Shown: positions 16,063-24,825 of the stretch, one piece after another
Layout: each line of letters begins with the position of its first letter
How positions within the stretch are numbered: the stretch's first letter is position 1
Assembly: GCA_051414805.1 (NCBI GenBank)
Contig: CP166702.1
Location: forward strand, 186,001-250,000
DNA from: Xenophilus sp003671765
GTDB taxonomy: Bacteria > Pseudomonadota > Gammaproteobacteria > Burkholderiales > Burkholderiaceae_C
Reading direction: 5' to 3'
DNA length: 64,000 nt
Translations under genes and position numbers: made by a program
Notes under the pieces: model-generated
The model's database searches: none
Told to the model about the DNA's origin: nothing
What the model saw: only the letters and a program-made list of their open reading frames with translations

Positions 16063-17055
16063 ATGCTCGACACGGCCAGATACCACGACAACACGTGCCG
16101 TACGGAACCCGCCGGTCTCATCGACCTGGCCGACCGTGCGCCCTGGGCACAGCTCGACGAGGCGTCCTTCGCGTTCCGGCACCGGCTGGCCGAGCATCCG
16201 CTGTTCACGCTCGAGCGGCTGGCCGACCTGTCGGCGCAGGTGCTCGATCGCCCCGACATCTCGCGCACCTTCCGCGGTGCCGACCTCAAGCTGCCGCGCG
16301 CCGAGCTGAAGCGCCGCATGCGCAACAGCATCCTGGGGGTGGAGAACAACGGGCTGTGGCTGTCGCTGCACTACCTCGACGAAGTGGACCCGGCCTACGA
16401 GGCGCTGTTCGACGAGCTCATGGCCGACATCGAGGACCTGGCGGGCGTGCCGGTCCGCCGGCGCATGCACTGGGGCAGCATGTCGGTGTTCATGAATGCA
16501 CCCGGCCTGCAGGTGCCCTACCACTTCGACCACGAGACCAACTTCCTCATGCAGATCCGCGGCGAGAAGTACGTTCGCCTGTACCCCAAGGGGCGCGCCA
16601 CGCTGTGCGAGGAGGAGATCGAGGACTTCTACCGCTTCAACGCGCTGGCCGGCCGCTACCGCGACGAGCTGGCCGAGGCCGGGACGCTCTACACGCTCAC
16701 GCCAGGCGTCGGCGTGCACCATCCGCCGCTGGCGCCGCACCTCATCCGCAACGGCTGCGAGGTGTCGGTCAGCCTCGCGATCTACTACGTGATGAGCGAG
16801 ATGGAGTACCGCGCGCGGGTCTACCAGGTCAACTACTGCATGCGCAGGATGGGCCTGCATCCACGCCCGCCCGGCGAATCGCCCTGGGTGGACGCGGCCA
16901 AGGAGCGCCTCATCCGCGCGCTGTCGATGTCGCACCCGCGCACGCACGACGAGATGCTGTATTCCGGCATCCAGCGCCTGATGGCACCGGCCCGCATGGC
17001 CCGTGCGCTGGGCCGCCGCGTGCTCGGCGCCCTGCACCATCCGGCCAGCGCCTGA
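16063..17055 (+). CDS. Cupin-like (JmjC-type) Fe(II)/2-oxoglutarate oxygenase-fold protein
   Basis: A 330-residue protein not assignable to a named gene. The central part has YHFDHETNFLMQIRGEKYVRLYP, which looks like the HxD plus downstream Lys/Arg arrangement of cupin_8/JmjC-like dioxygenases, and a later GVGVHHPPLAPH supplies the third possible iron ligand. Such proteins hydroxylate proteins or small molecules; the substrate here is unknown. The ATG at 16063 has AGGAG 5 bases upstream. It stands alone between the M20 gene and a convergent yidB-like gene. Confidence 0.7.
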   Translation: MLDTARYHDNTCRTEPAGLIDLADRAPWAQLDEASFAFRHRLAEHPLFTLERLADLSAQVLDRPDISRTFRGADLKLPRAELKRRMRNSILGVENNGLWLSLHYLDEVDPAYEALFDELMADIEDLAGVPVRRRMHWGSMSVFMNAPGLQVPYHFDHETNFLMQIRGEKYVRLYPKGRATLCEEEIEDFYRFNALAGRYRDELAEAGTLYTLTPGVGVHHPPLAPHLIRNGCEVSVSLAIYYVMSEMEYRARVYQVNYCMRRMGLHPRPPGESPWVDAAKERLIRALSMSHPRTHDEMLYSGIQRLMAPARMARALGRRVLGALHHPASA

Positions 17056-17088
17056 CGCGCGCGCTCAGACCAGCGGCGCGGCCGGCCA

Positions 17089-17114
17089 TAAAAAACGGCG
17101 CCCCTGGGGCGCCG
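17089..17114 (-). terminator. Terminator of the YidB-like gene
   Basis: The hairpin CGGCGCCCC / GGGGCGCCG (17096-17114) is followed on the minus strand by T6. It lies about 65 bases beyond the stop of the DUF937 gene and may also slow plus-strand read-through from the cupin-like gene. Confidence 0.8.
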
Positions 17115-17143
17115 TCGTGCTGCATTGGATTTTCGAGCTCCAT

Positions 17144-17193
17144 GGGCCTGCAGCGCCCGCCAGCCGGGCGCGATCAGCTAGCCTTTTTGTAGC
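17144..17193 (+). repeat. Dispersed hairpin repeat, copy overlapping the 3' end of yidB
   Basis: GGGCCTGCAGCGCCCG, a short loop, CCGGGCGCG, then AGCTAGCCTTTTTGTAGC. The last block is the AGCTAT..TAGC tail. Its reverse complement supplies the last codons and the TAG stop of the DUF937 gene. Confidence 0.75.
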
Positions 17194-17639
17194 AAACCGC
17201 TGAGCGAGGACAGCAGGTCGTCGTGGTTGCCCAGGCCCTGCGCGGGCGCCTGGCCCTGTGGCGTCAGGTGGTTGATCAGCTGGGGCAGCAGCGCCGCCAG
17301 CAGCGGCAGCAGGGCCTGCGCGTTCATGCCCAGCTTCTGCGCCAGGCCCGACACCACGTCGCCACCGAGCACCTCGCCGAGCTGGCCGCCGGAGATCGGC
17401 GCGTTCTCGCCGTTGCCGATCCACGAGCCGATGACGTCGCCCAGGCCCGCCTGTTCGAACTTGCTGACCAGACCGCCCAGGCCGCCCTGGCTGCCGTTGT
17501 TGGCCAGCAGGCCACCCAGTGCGCCGGCCAGGCTTCCCAGGTCGCCCAGACCGCCGAGCCCGCCCGGCGCGCCTTGCGGCTGCTGCTGTTGCATGGCGCC
17601 GCCGAGCACCTGACCGAGAACCGAATCGAGCAGACCCAT
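17178..17639 (-). CDS. YidB family protein (DUF937)
   Basis: A 153-residue protein with the YidB/DUF937 pattern: MGLLDSVLGQVLGG start, a glutamine/glycine-rich stretch, then GLVSKFEQAGLGDVIGSWIGNGEN and ISGGQLGEVLG. Function is unknown. The ATG at 17639 has AAGGA upstream. The final residues LLQKG and the stop codon are encoded by a copy of the dispersed hairpin repeat, so the native C-terminus may have been replaced. A terminator follows. Confidence 0.88.
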   Translation of the reverse strand: MGLLDSVLGQVLGGAMQQQQPQGAPGGLGGLGDLGSLAGALGGLLANNGSQGGLGGLVSKFEQAGLGDVIGSWIGNGENAPISGGQLGEVLGGDVVSGLAQKLGMNAQALLPLLAALLPQLINHLTPQGQAPAQGLGNHDDLLSSLSGLLQKG

Positions 17640-17738
17640 GGCCTTTTCCTTGTATGTGTGACTGAGCCGGCCATTGTTGAGCAGCCTCGCGACCGACTCA
17701 ACCCTGCGCGGCACCACGGCCGGCCACGTCGTGACGAA

Positions 17739-19112
17739 TTATTTGGCGCGCGGCGGCCGTTTCTCGAGCAGCGGTTGCGTCACGCCCTGCACGCCCACCA
17801 GCCCCAGCACGGTGACCAGCGAGTTCTGCGCGCCCTTCCAGCCGTCCGTCACGTCGATCCACTCGCTCATCGCGTGGAAGCCGCCGGTCTTGCCGCCGCC
17901 ACCGATGATGATGGCCGGGATGCCGAGCGACATCGGCACGTTGGCGTCGGTGCTCGCGCCCGACAGCAGCGTCTTGTGGCCGAAGGAAGCATTCGCGCGC
18001 GTGGCCGCCTCGACGATCACCGAGTCCGGCGGCGTCCTGCCGCCCGGGCGGTCGCCGATGAGCTTGGTGCTCACGCTCAGCGTGTTCACGTTCCAGCGCT
18101 TGTTCTCCTCGACCACCGCCTCGTCGATCGCGGCAAGGATCTTCTTTTCGGTCTCCAGCAGCGGCTCCATCTGGTCGGAGCGGATGTCCACCGCCATCTT
18201 TGCTTCCGGCGCGATGGTGTTGACCGAGGTGCCGCCGCTCACGGTGCCGACCGTGAATGTGGTCTTCGGGAAGCTCGGCGTCTTCACCTCGGCGATCTTC
18301 GCGATCGCGCGGCCCATGCCGTGGATGGCGCTGGGCACCTGGCCGAAGGCGCCATAGCTGTGGCCGCCCGGGCCCTTGAAAGTCACTTCGTAGCGGTGGC
18401 TGCCGGTGCCCAGGATGAGCACGCTGCCGTCCGGCGCCGGCTCCAGGCCCACCATGCCGTCGATGTCGAGATGGTCGGCAAAGATGCGCTTCATGCCGCG
18501 CAGGTTGCCCAGCTCCTCCTCGCCCACGTTGCCGACGAAGAGCAGATCGCCGACGGTCTGCACCTTGTGGTCGTTGAGCACCTTCAGCCACGACAGCAGC
18601 ACCGCCAGCCCGCGCGTGTCGTCGGAGATGCCGGGCGCGGCGAGCTTGCCGTTGCCCAGGTCCTTCACCTTCACGTCGGTGCCGGCCGGGAACACCGTGT
18701 CCAGGTGGGCCGAGATCAGCAGCTTCGGGCCACTTCCTCCAGGTCCACCGGTGCCCTTGCGCAGGCCGACCACGTTGCCCTCGGCGTCGATCTTCGCGTC
18801 GGCCAGGCCCAGCGCCTTCATGCGCGCGAGGAAGGCCTCGGCGCGCTTCTGTTCCTTGAAGGGCGGCGCCTCGATCTCGGTGAGCATCCTCAGGTCCTCG
18901 ACCGAGCGTTCGTGGTCGGCCTTCACCGCCTCGAGCAGTTGCTGCACCTGCGATGCCGACAGCAGCTGCGTGTAGGCCTGGTCCACCGCCGGGCGCACCT
19001 GCGCGGGCGTGGGCGCGACGGCGCTGAAGGTCTGGGCCTGCGCGGCGCCGGCGGCAAGGACGGCGATCGCGAGGGCCAGGGTGGAGACGAGGGGGCGCGG
19101 CAACGGGTGCAT
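17739..19112 (-). CDS. Exported M20/M25/M40 family metallopeptidase
   Basis: A 457-residue secreted peptidase. The Sec signal peptide (about 1-26) ends LAAGAAQAQ. Zinc ligands appear in ISAHLDTVFPAG (His, Asp), GISDDTRG (Asp), GNVGEEELGNL (Glu-Glu), and the dimerisation domain carries GPGGHSYGAFGQVP. A late GGGGKTGGFHAMSEWID supplies the last His. It probably degrades peptides in the periplasm. The ATG at 19112 is chosen because it gives a clean signal peptide. It is divergent from the LysR gene at 19239. Confidence 0.9.
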   Translation of the reverse strand: MHPLPRPLVSTLALAIAVLAAGAAQAQTFSAVAPTPAQVRPAVDQAYTQLLSASQVQQLLEAVKADHERSVEDLRMLTEIEAPPFKEQKRAEAFLARMKALGLADAKIDAEGNVVGLRKGTGGPGGSGPKLLISAHLDTVFPAGTDVKVKDLGNGKLAAPGISDDTRGLAVLLSWLKVLNDHKVQTVGDLLFVGNVGEEELGNLRGMKRIFADHLDIDGMVGLEPAPDGSVLILGTGSHRYEVTFKGPGGHSYGAFGQVPSAIHGMGRAIAKIAEVKTPSFPKTTFTVGTVSGGTSVNTIAPEAKMAVDIRSDQMEPLLETEKKILAAIDEAVVEENKRWNVNTLSVSTKLIGDRPGGRTPPDSVIVEAATRANASFGHKTLLSGASTDANVPMSLGIPAIIIGGGGKTGGFHAMSEWIDVTDGWKGAQNSLVTVLGLVGVQGVTQPLLEKRPPRAK

Positions 19113-19238
19113 ATCGGACTCGGCGATGGAAAGGGTTGGCGGTGCGGGCGCCCGTGCTGGCACGGGCCGCCGCACATTGTTGGGCCGCCCGCGCCGGCGC
19201 GCTCTGCTTTAATCTTCGACGCCGTCAGTTTTTCTTAC

Positions 19239-20216
19239 ATGCGCCGCCACATCCCCACCACCCGCGCCCTGCTCGTGCTCGACGCCGTCGCCCGCCACCA
19301 CGGCGTGGGCAAGGCGGCGGAGGAGCTGTGCCTGACGCACAGCGCCGTGAGCCAGCAGCTGCGCCAGCTCGAGGCGCAGCTCGGCGTGCGGCTGGTGCAG
19401 CGCACGGCGCGTGGCTCGGCGCTCACCGACGCGGGCCGCCGCTACCACGCGCAGATCGCCGGCGACCTGCTGCGCCTGGAGAACCACACGCTGGAGGCGA
19501 TGGCACAGCGCCCCGACGGCACGCGCCTGCTGGTGGGTGCGGTGCCGGTCTTCGCCGAGCGCTGGCTGGTGCCCCGCCTGCCTGCCTTCGCCGCGCTGCA
19601 GCCGGCCTGCAGCCTGCACCTGCAGGTCTTCCCGACGCAGATCTACATGGAGGAGCCGGCCTTCGACGTGGCGGTGCAGTACGACGACGCGGCGTGGGCA
19701 GGTGCGCAGGCTCGGCCACTGATGGCCGAGCGCTGTGTGGTGGCGAGCGCGCCGGGCTCGCGCTGGCAGCGCGCGGTGGCGCGCGGCGACTTCCGCGAGG
19801 TGCCGCTGCTGCAGCTGAGCTCGCGGTTGGGCGCGTGGGAGGACTGGTTCGACCAGGCCGGCATCGCGCGCCGGCCGATGCACGCTGCGAGCGGGCACCG
19901 CTTCGACCTGTTCTCGATGCTCGTCGAGGCGGTGCGTGCCGACCTGGGCGTGGGACTGGTGCCGCGCTACTGCGTCGAGCGCGAACTGCGCGCCGGCGAG
20001 CTCGTCCAGGCCCACGGCCATGAAGGCCGCGGCCCACGCGGCTACAGCGTGTTCGTGGCGCCCCACAAGGTCGGCGACGCGCTGGTGGAGGCTTTTGCGG
20101 CCTGGCTGGCGGCGTCGGCCGCGGCCGATCAGGCGGGCAGCGCCAGCAGCCCCACGAGCGCCGCGAGGGCGGCCGTCTCGGCGCGCAGGACGCGGGGCCC
20201 CAGCGTCACGGCCTGA
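19239..20216 (+). CDS. LysR family transcriptional regulator (GcvA-like)
   Basis: A 325-residue LysR regulator. The winged helix-turn-helix covers about residues 8-65 (VGKAAEELCLTHSAVSQQLRQLEAQLG), and the substrate-binding domain follows, with a GLVPRYCVE segment near the end as in the GcvA/AmpR subgroup. The effector is unknown. The divergent M20 peptidase gene is the natural candidate target. Its last 29 codons overlap, tail to tail, the 3' end of rsmE, and this tail (SAARAAVSARRTRG) looks unlike a LysR C-terminus. Confidence 0.9.
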   Translation: MRRHIPTTRALLVLDAVARHHGVGKAAEELCLTHSAVSQQLRQLEAQLGVRLVQRTARGSALTDAGRRYHAQIAGDLLRLENHTLEAMAQRPDGTRLLVGAVPVFAERWLVPRLPAFAALQPACSLHLQVFPTQIYMEEPAFDVAVQYDDAAWAGAQARPLMAERCVVASAPGSRWQRAVARGDFREVPLLQLSSRLGAWEDWFDQAGIARRPMHAASGHRFDLFSMLVEAVRADLGVGLVPRYCVERELRAGELVQAHGHEGRGPRGYSVFVAPHKVGDALVEAFAAWLAASAAADQAGSASSPTSAARAAVSARRTRGPSVTA

Positions 20217-20854
20217 AAGCCGCGCGCGCGTGCGGCCGCTTCTTCCTGCGCGTTGAGCCCGCCTTCGGGGCCGCTCAACACGGTGATGCCGGCGGCGCCT
20301 GCGGCCGTGCTGTCGCGCAGTGCCCTGGCGTCCGGCGCGAAGGCCAGCAGCAGCCGCGCGTCGTCTGCGTCCGGCAGCGCGGCCATCCAGGCGTCGAAAG
20401 CCAGGGGCGCATGCACCGGCGGCACGCGGTTGCGGCCGCACTGTTCGCAGGCGGCAATGGCCACCGCCTGCCAGTGGGCGCGCTTCTTCTCGGCCCGTTC
20501 GCCGGCCAGGCGCAGCACGCCATGGGCCGTCACCAGGGGCTGGATGCTGGCCGCGCCCAGCTCGGCGGCCTTCTCGACCAGCCAGTCCATGCGTTCGTTG
20601 GCCGGCATGCCGACCGCCAGGTGCACGGCGATCGGCGCCTCGCGCTCCACCGGGTCGTGGGCACCGACCTGCACCTGCACGTCGCTGCGGCCCATGCGCT
20701 CGACGGTGGCGGCGTATTCGCCGCCGCGGCCGTCGAAGAGCGTCAAGGCGTCGCCCGGCTGCAGGCGCAGCACCTGCACATGGCGCGCGGCGCCCGCCGG
20801 CAAGGCCAGCGACTGGCCGGGGCTCAAGGCGTCGGGGCAATGGATGCGCGGCAT
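20129..20854 (-). CDS. rsmE: 16S rRNA (uracil(1498)-N(3))-methyltransferase
   Basis: RsmE methylates U1498 of 16S rRNA with SAM. The 241-residue SPOUT-class protein has an N-terminal PUA-like domain with HVLRLQPGDALTLFDGRGGEY-like strands (residues 25-46), then the knot domain with MDWLVEKAAELGAASIQPL, ACEQCGRNRVP, VLSGPEGGLNAQE and LGPRVLRAETA. The start at 20854 directly follows a copy of the dispersed repeat. The 3' end overlaps the LysR gene by 88 bases. Confidence 0.94.
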   Translation of the reverse strand: MPRIHCPDALSPGQSLALPAGAARHVQVLRLQPGDALTLFDGRGGEYAATVERMGRSDVQVQVGAHDPVEREAPIAVHLAVGMPANERMDWLVEKAAELGAASIQPLVTAHGVLRLAGERAEKKRAHWQAVAIAACEQCGRNRVPPVHAPLAFDAWMAALPDADDARLLLAFAPDARALRDSTAAGAAGITVLSGPEGGLNAQEEAAARARGFQAVTLGPRVLRAETAALAALVGLLALPA

Positions 20855-20858
20855 AGAT

Positions 20859-20907
20859 GCTATGAAATCGATGGCTGGCGACGCAAGCAGGACGGGCGCT
20901 GCAGGCC
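20859..20907 (-). repeat. Dispersed hairpin repeat, copy upstream of rsmE
   Basis: Read on the minus strand: GGCCTGCAGCGCCCG, a GCTTGC-containing loop, then CAGCCATCGATTTCATAGC. It ends five bases before the rsmE start codon and lies in the amgK-rsmE gap, so any ribosome binding site for rsmE would fall inside it. Confidence 0.75.
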
Positions 20908-20923
20908 GATCGGGCTTGCAGGT

Positions 20924-22165
20924 TCACATCCGGCCGAAGGCGTAGCCGGTTGCGGCCTCGGTGCCCTCGACCTGGTCGATCAGGCGCAGCAGCGGCGTCA
21001 GCTCGCGGTAGCGGCTGGCGGTGGCGCGGATGTAGGCGATGAAGCGCGGCGTGTCGGCGAGGTACTTGGGCTTGCCGTCGCGCAAGGTCAGGCGGGCGAA
21101 GATGCCCGCGACCTTCAGGTGCCGCTGCAGGCCCATCCACTCCACGGCGCGGTAGAAGTCACCGAAGTCCTCGTCGACCGGCAGCCCGGCCTTGCGCGCC
21201 GCCTGCCAGTAGCGCACCGTGATGTCGATGACGAAGTCCTCGTCCCAGCTCAGGAAGGCATCGCGCATCAGGCTGGCGATGTCGTAGGTGATGGGACCGT
21301 AGACCGCGTCCTGAAAATCCAGCACAGCCAGGGGCATGGCCCCCACGCTCCCCGCTTCGCGAGGTTCGCTGCCCCGAGCCGGGGAAGGGGCTCCGGCGTC
21401 GCGGAGTCCGGGGGCGCTCGCCGCCTTGGGGCGGCCCGGCGGCGGCTCGGGCGCGTCCCAGACCATGAGGTTGCGCGGCATGAAGTCGCGGTGCACGTAC
21501 ACCGGCGCGGCGCGCAGGTTGTCCTGCACGATCAGCGCGAAGGTCTTGTCCAGGGTCTCCTTGAGCCTGCCTTCGACCGCGACGCCGCGGTGCTTCGCCA
21601 GGTACCAGTCGGGAAAGAGCTGCAACTCGCGCTGCAGCAGCGCGGCGTCGTAGGGCGGCAGCACGCCGGGCCTGGAGGCGAGCTGCCAGCGGATCAGCGC
21701 GTCGATGGCCTGCTCGTAGCGCGGCCGGTTGGCCTCGGCATGGTCGCGGTCGATGCGGTCCAGCATCGTCTGATGGCCCAGGTCGTCGAGCAGCATGAAG
21801 CCCTGGGGCTCGTCCCAGGCGAGCACCTCGGGCGCGGTCACGCCCGCCTCGCGCATCAGCGCCGCCACCTTCACGAAGGGTCGGCTGTCCTCCTTGTCGG
21901 GCGGCGCGTCCATCACGATGCGCGCCAAGCCCGGCGTGGCGGTGTCGACGCGCAGGTAGCGGCGGAAGCTGGCGTCGGCCGAGGCCAGCCGCACGGTGTC
22001 GGGCCGCAGCCCCTGGGCGGGCGCGATCGCCTCGATCCAGCGGGCGAAGGCTTCGGCGCGGGCCGGATCGGCCCAGGCGACGGGTGCGGCGGGAGTAGAC
22101 GCCGGCGGCACACCCGGCAGGCTCGGTCGTTCCGGGCCGGCGGCCGGGGGCAAAGGGGCTGTCAT
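20924..22165 (-). CDS. amgK: Anomeric MurNAc/GlcNAc kinase AmgK (aminoglycoside phosphotransferase fold)
   Basis: AmgK phosphorylates MurNAc and GlcNAc at C1 in peptidoglycan recycling. The 413-residue protein has the APH-type kinase fold: the catalytic loop HRDFMPRNLM (about residue 222) and the metal motif LDFQDAVYGP (about 281). The family order next to lptD-surA supports AmgK. Between these two active-site motifs lies an extra stretch of about 35 residues (240-275), rich in Pro, Ala and Gly, encoded by a copy of the GC-rich intergenic repeat. The frame stays open, so the gene may work, but the insertion is at a critical place. Its partner murU is at 48450. Confidence 0.85.
   Translation of the reverse strand: MTAPLPPAAGPERPSLPGVPPASTPAAPVAWADPARAEAFARWIEAIAPAQGLRPDTVRLASADASFRRYLRVDTATPGLARIVMDAPPDKEDSRPFVKVAALMREAGVTAPEVLAWDEPQGFMLLDDLGHQTMLDRIDRDHAEANRPRYEQAIDALIRWQLASRPGVLPPYDAALLQRELQLFPDWYLAKHRGVAVEGRLKETLDKTFALIVQDNLRAAPVYVHRDFMPRNLMVWDAPEPPPGRPKAASAPGLRDAGAPSPARGSEPREAGSVGAMPLAVLDFQDAVYGPITYDIASLMRDAFLSWDEDFVIDITVRYWQAARKAGLPVDEDFGDFYRAVEWMGLQRHLKVAGIFARLTLRDGKPKYLADTPRFIAYIRATASRYRELTPLLRLIDQVEGTEAATGYAFGRM
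21339..21445. repeat. GC-rich dispersed repeat inserted in frame inside amgK
   Basis: GCCCCCACGCTCCCCGCTTCGC, GTTCGCTGCCCCG, GGGGGCGCTCGCCGCC, then TTGGGGCGGCCCGGCGGC. These blocks appear in the same order at 5608-5683 upstream of metX. The inserted length keeps the amgK frame. Confidence 0.7.
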
Positions 22166-22308
22166 GGATAATCTCGATTCTACAAATCCGCCCTGCGCTG
22201 CAGGCTTGCGGCCGCTGGCGGAGCCCGCAGTGCCCGGCCCCGGACACCGCGCGTCGCGCAGGGCCGGCCCGCGTGGCCCCTTCGACCCAAGTTTGCCGTT
22301 CCGTACCG

Positions 22309-24801
22309 ATGCCTGATCCGAACCGAGCGCCCCGGCCGCGGTGCCTGCCGCCGCTGCCTCTGGCGCTGCTGACGCTCGCCGTGCTGCATGCGCACGGCGC
22401 CTGGGCCCAGGCGGGCGGCGAGCCGGACGCACCGCTGGTGCTCAAGCGCACGCCGATGCTGGCCGAAACCATTCCGCCGGCCGAGCGCGGCCAGCGCCCC
22501 AGCATCGTCGAGGGCGACCGCGTGTCCGGCCGTCCCGACCTGGAGACCATCGTCGAAGGCAACGCGTCGCTGCGTCGCGGCGACACCGTGATCCACGCTG
22601 ACCGGCTGGAGTACTACCAGCCCGACGACCTCGCCAAGGCCACCGGCAACGTGCGGGTGAACCAGGCCGGGAACGTCTACGAGGGCCCGCAGCTCGAACT
22701 GAAGGTCGAGACCTTCGAGGGCTTCTTCAACAACGTGCGCTACAAGCTGCTGGCCACCGGCGCCCATGGCGAAGCCGAACGCGTCGATTTCGTCGATGCC
22801 GACCGCGCCATCGCACGCCGCGCCACCTACACCACCTGCCGCCGCGAGGACTACCCGGGCTGGATGCCGGCGTGGTTCCTGAGCGCCGCCAACCTGCGCA
22901 CCGACAACGAAGAGAACGTCGGCACGGCCGAGAACGTCAAGCTCACCTTCATGGGCGTGAGCACGCCGCCGATCCCGAGCGTGAGCTTCCCGCTGAACAA
23001 CGAGCGCAAGAGCGGCTTCCTGCCGCCGACGATCGGCATGGACAGCGTGAACGGCCTCGAACTCGCGCTGCCCTACTACTGGAACATCGCGCCCAACCGC
23101 GACGCCACGTTCACGCCCACGGTGATGAGCAAGCGCGGCATCAACGTCGCCAACGAGTTCCGCTTCCTCGAGAAGGACTACAGCGGCGAGGTGCGGCTGG
23201 ACTACATGCCCGACGACCAGTTGCGCAACCGCGATCGCTGGGGGCTCTGGGGCAAATACCGGCAGAAATTCGACACCAGCAAGATCGGCCTCGATTCGCT
23301 GAACCTCAACCTCGAAGCCAACCGCGTCAGCGACGACGACTACTGGCGCGACTTCAACCGCACGCCCTCGCTCATCACGCGCCTGCTGCCGATCGACGGC
23401 TCGCTGAACTGGGGCAAGGGCGACTGGAGCGGTCAGGTGCGCGCGCTGTCGTACCAGACGCTGCAGTACTCGGCGTCGCCGATCGTGCCGCCGTACGACC
23501 GGCTGCCGCAGCTCACGGCCAACTACGCGAAGTACGACTGGAACGGCCTCGACTTCTCGCTGAACACCGACTTCACGCGTTTTCGCGCCCGCACGGCAGA
23601 ACAGGGCCAGCCCAACGGCGACCGCGCCTACGCGCTCGCGAGCCTGAGCCGGCCCTTCACGACGCCGGGTGCGTACATCACGCCCAAGGTGCAGCTGCAT
23701 GCCACCAGCTATCAGCTGGATGGTCAGATGTCCGACGGCCGCACCTCGGCCACCCGCACCGTGCCGACCTTCAGCCTCGACAGCGGCATGACCTTCGAGC
23801 GCGACGTGAACCTGTTCGGCAAGGCCTTCCGCCAGACGCTGGAGCCGCGTGCCTTCTACGTCTACACGCCCTACCGCGACCAGAGCCGGCTGCCGGTGTA
23901 CGACACGGCGGCCAACGACTTCAGCTTCGCCACGCTGTTCACCGAGAACGAGTTCTCGGGCAACGACCGGATCTCCTCGACCAATGCGCTCACGCTGGGC
24001 TTGACGTCGCGCCTGCTCGATCCGGACAGCGGTGCCGAACTGGCGCGCTTCGGCATCGCGCAGCGGCGGCGCTTCTCCGACCAGCGCGTGACCATGCCGA
24101 CGCTGACCAACGTGGTCGACGGGACGACCCTCACCACGGCGGGCACCCTGCCCGTGACCGATCGCTCCAGCGACCTGATGCTGGGCGCGCAGATCAATCT
24201 CAGCCCCAAGTGGAGCCTGGACACGACGGTCCAGTACAACCCCGACGACCGGCGCTCCAACCGCAGCACCGTCACGGCGCGCTACACGCCCGGGCCCTAT
24301 CGCACGCTGAGCGTGTCGTACCGCTACCAGGCCGATCGCATCTCGCCCAACGGGGCGGGCAACGAGTCGATCGACCTGGGCTGGCAGTGGCCCCTGAACG
24401 ACCTGTGGGGCGACAAGGGCAAGGACCTCGGCCCGGGCCGTGGCCAGGGCGGCGGCCGCTGGTATGCCGTGGGCCGGCTCAACTACAGCCTGCGCGACAA
24501 GCCTTCGTCATTCAACAGCCTTGGCCGTCCGGTGTACGCCAGCGCCGGCGACCGGCCGGGCGTGACCGATGCGATCATCGGCTTCGAATACGACGGCTGC
24601 TGCTACATCGGCCGCGTCGTGCTGGAGAAGACCAGCACCGGCCTGGCCACCTCGACCAAGCGGATCATGTTCCAGCTGGAATTCCTGGGCTTCTCCAGCC
24701 TGGGCTCCAGCCCCATGCAGACCCTGCAGCTCAACGTGCCGCGCTACCAGCCGCTGCGCTCGCCCATCCCGGCACCGAGCCGCTTCACCAACTACGACTG
24801 A
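22309..24801 (+). CDS. lptD: LPS-assembly protein LptD
   Basis: LptD is the outer-membrane beta-barrel that inserts LPS into the outer leaflet. The 830 residues comprise a signal peptide (about 1-35, ending AHGAWAQ), an OstA-like N-terminal domain (about 65-170, with ETIVEGNASLRRGDTVIHAD), and a long barrel. The cysteines CRREDYPGW and YDGCCYIGR fit the conserved disulfide pattern. The ATG at 22309 gives a proper signal peptide. The gene is divergent from amgK and is followed 24 bases later by surA. Confidence 0.95.
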   Translation: MPDPNRAPRPRCLPPLPLALLTLAVLHAHGAWAQAGGEPDAPLVLKRTPMLAETIPPAERGQRPSIVEGDRVSGRPDLETIVEGNASLRRGDTVIHADRLEYYQPDDLAKATGNVRVNQAGNVYEGPQLELKVETFEGFFNNVRYKLLATGAHGEAERVDFVDADRAIARRATYTTCRREDYPGWMPAWFLSAANLRTDNEENVGTAENVKLTFMGVSTPPIPSVSFPLNNERKSGFLPPTIGMDSVNGLELALPYYWNIAPNRDATFTPTVMSKRGINVANEFRFLEKDYSGEVRLDYMPDDQLRNRDRWGLWGKYRQKFDTSKIGLDSLNLNLEANRVSDDDYWRDFNRTPSLITRLLPIDGSLNWGKGDWSGQVRALSYQTLQYSASPIVPPYDRLPQLTANYAKYDWNGLDFSLNTDFTRFRARTAEQGQPNGDRAYALASLSRPFTTPGAYITPKVQLHATSYQLDGQMSDGRTSATRTVPTFSLDSGMTFERDVNLFGKAFRQTLEPRAFYVYTPYRDQSRLPVYDTAANDFSFATLFTENEFSGNDRISSTNALTLGLTSRLLDPDSGAELARFGIAQRRRFSDQRVTMPTLTNVVDGTTLTTAGTLPVTDRSSDLMLGAQINLSPKWSLDTTVQYNPDDRRSNRSTVTARYTPGPYRTLSVSYRYQADRISPNGAGNESIDLGWQWPLNDLWGDKGKDLGPGRGQGGGRWYAVGRLNYSLRDKPSSFNSLGRPVYASAGDRPGVTDAIIGFEYDGCCYIGRVVLEKTSTGLATSTKRIMFQLEFLGFSSLGSSPMQTLQLNVPRYQPLRSPIPAPSRFTNYD

Positions 24802-24825
24802 GTTCGCCCGAGCAAGGACATCGCC

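Noticed and set aside
14320..17040. A 906-codon open frame on the minus strand
   Set aside because: It is antisense to the M20 peptidase and cupin-like genes, has no family motifs, and is rich in Arg, Ala, His and Gly as expected for a high-GC shadow.
17223..19238. A long plus-strand frame leading into the LysR gene
   Set aside because: It is antisense to the YidB and M20 genes. The LysR domain starts cleanly at the ATG at 19239.
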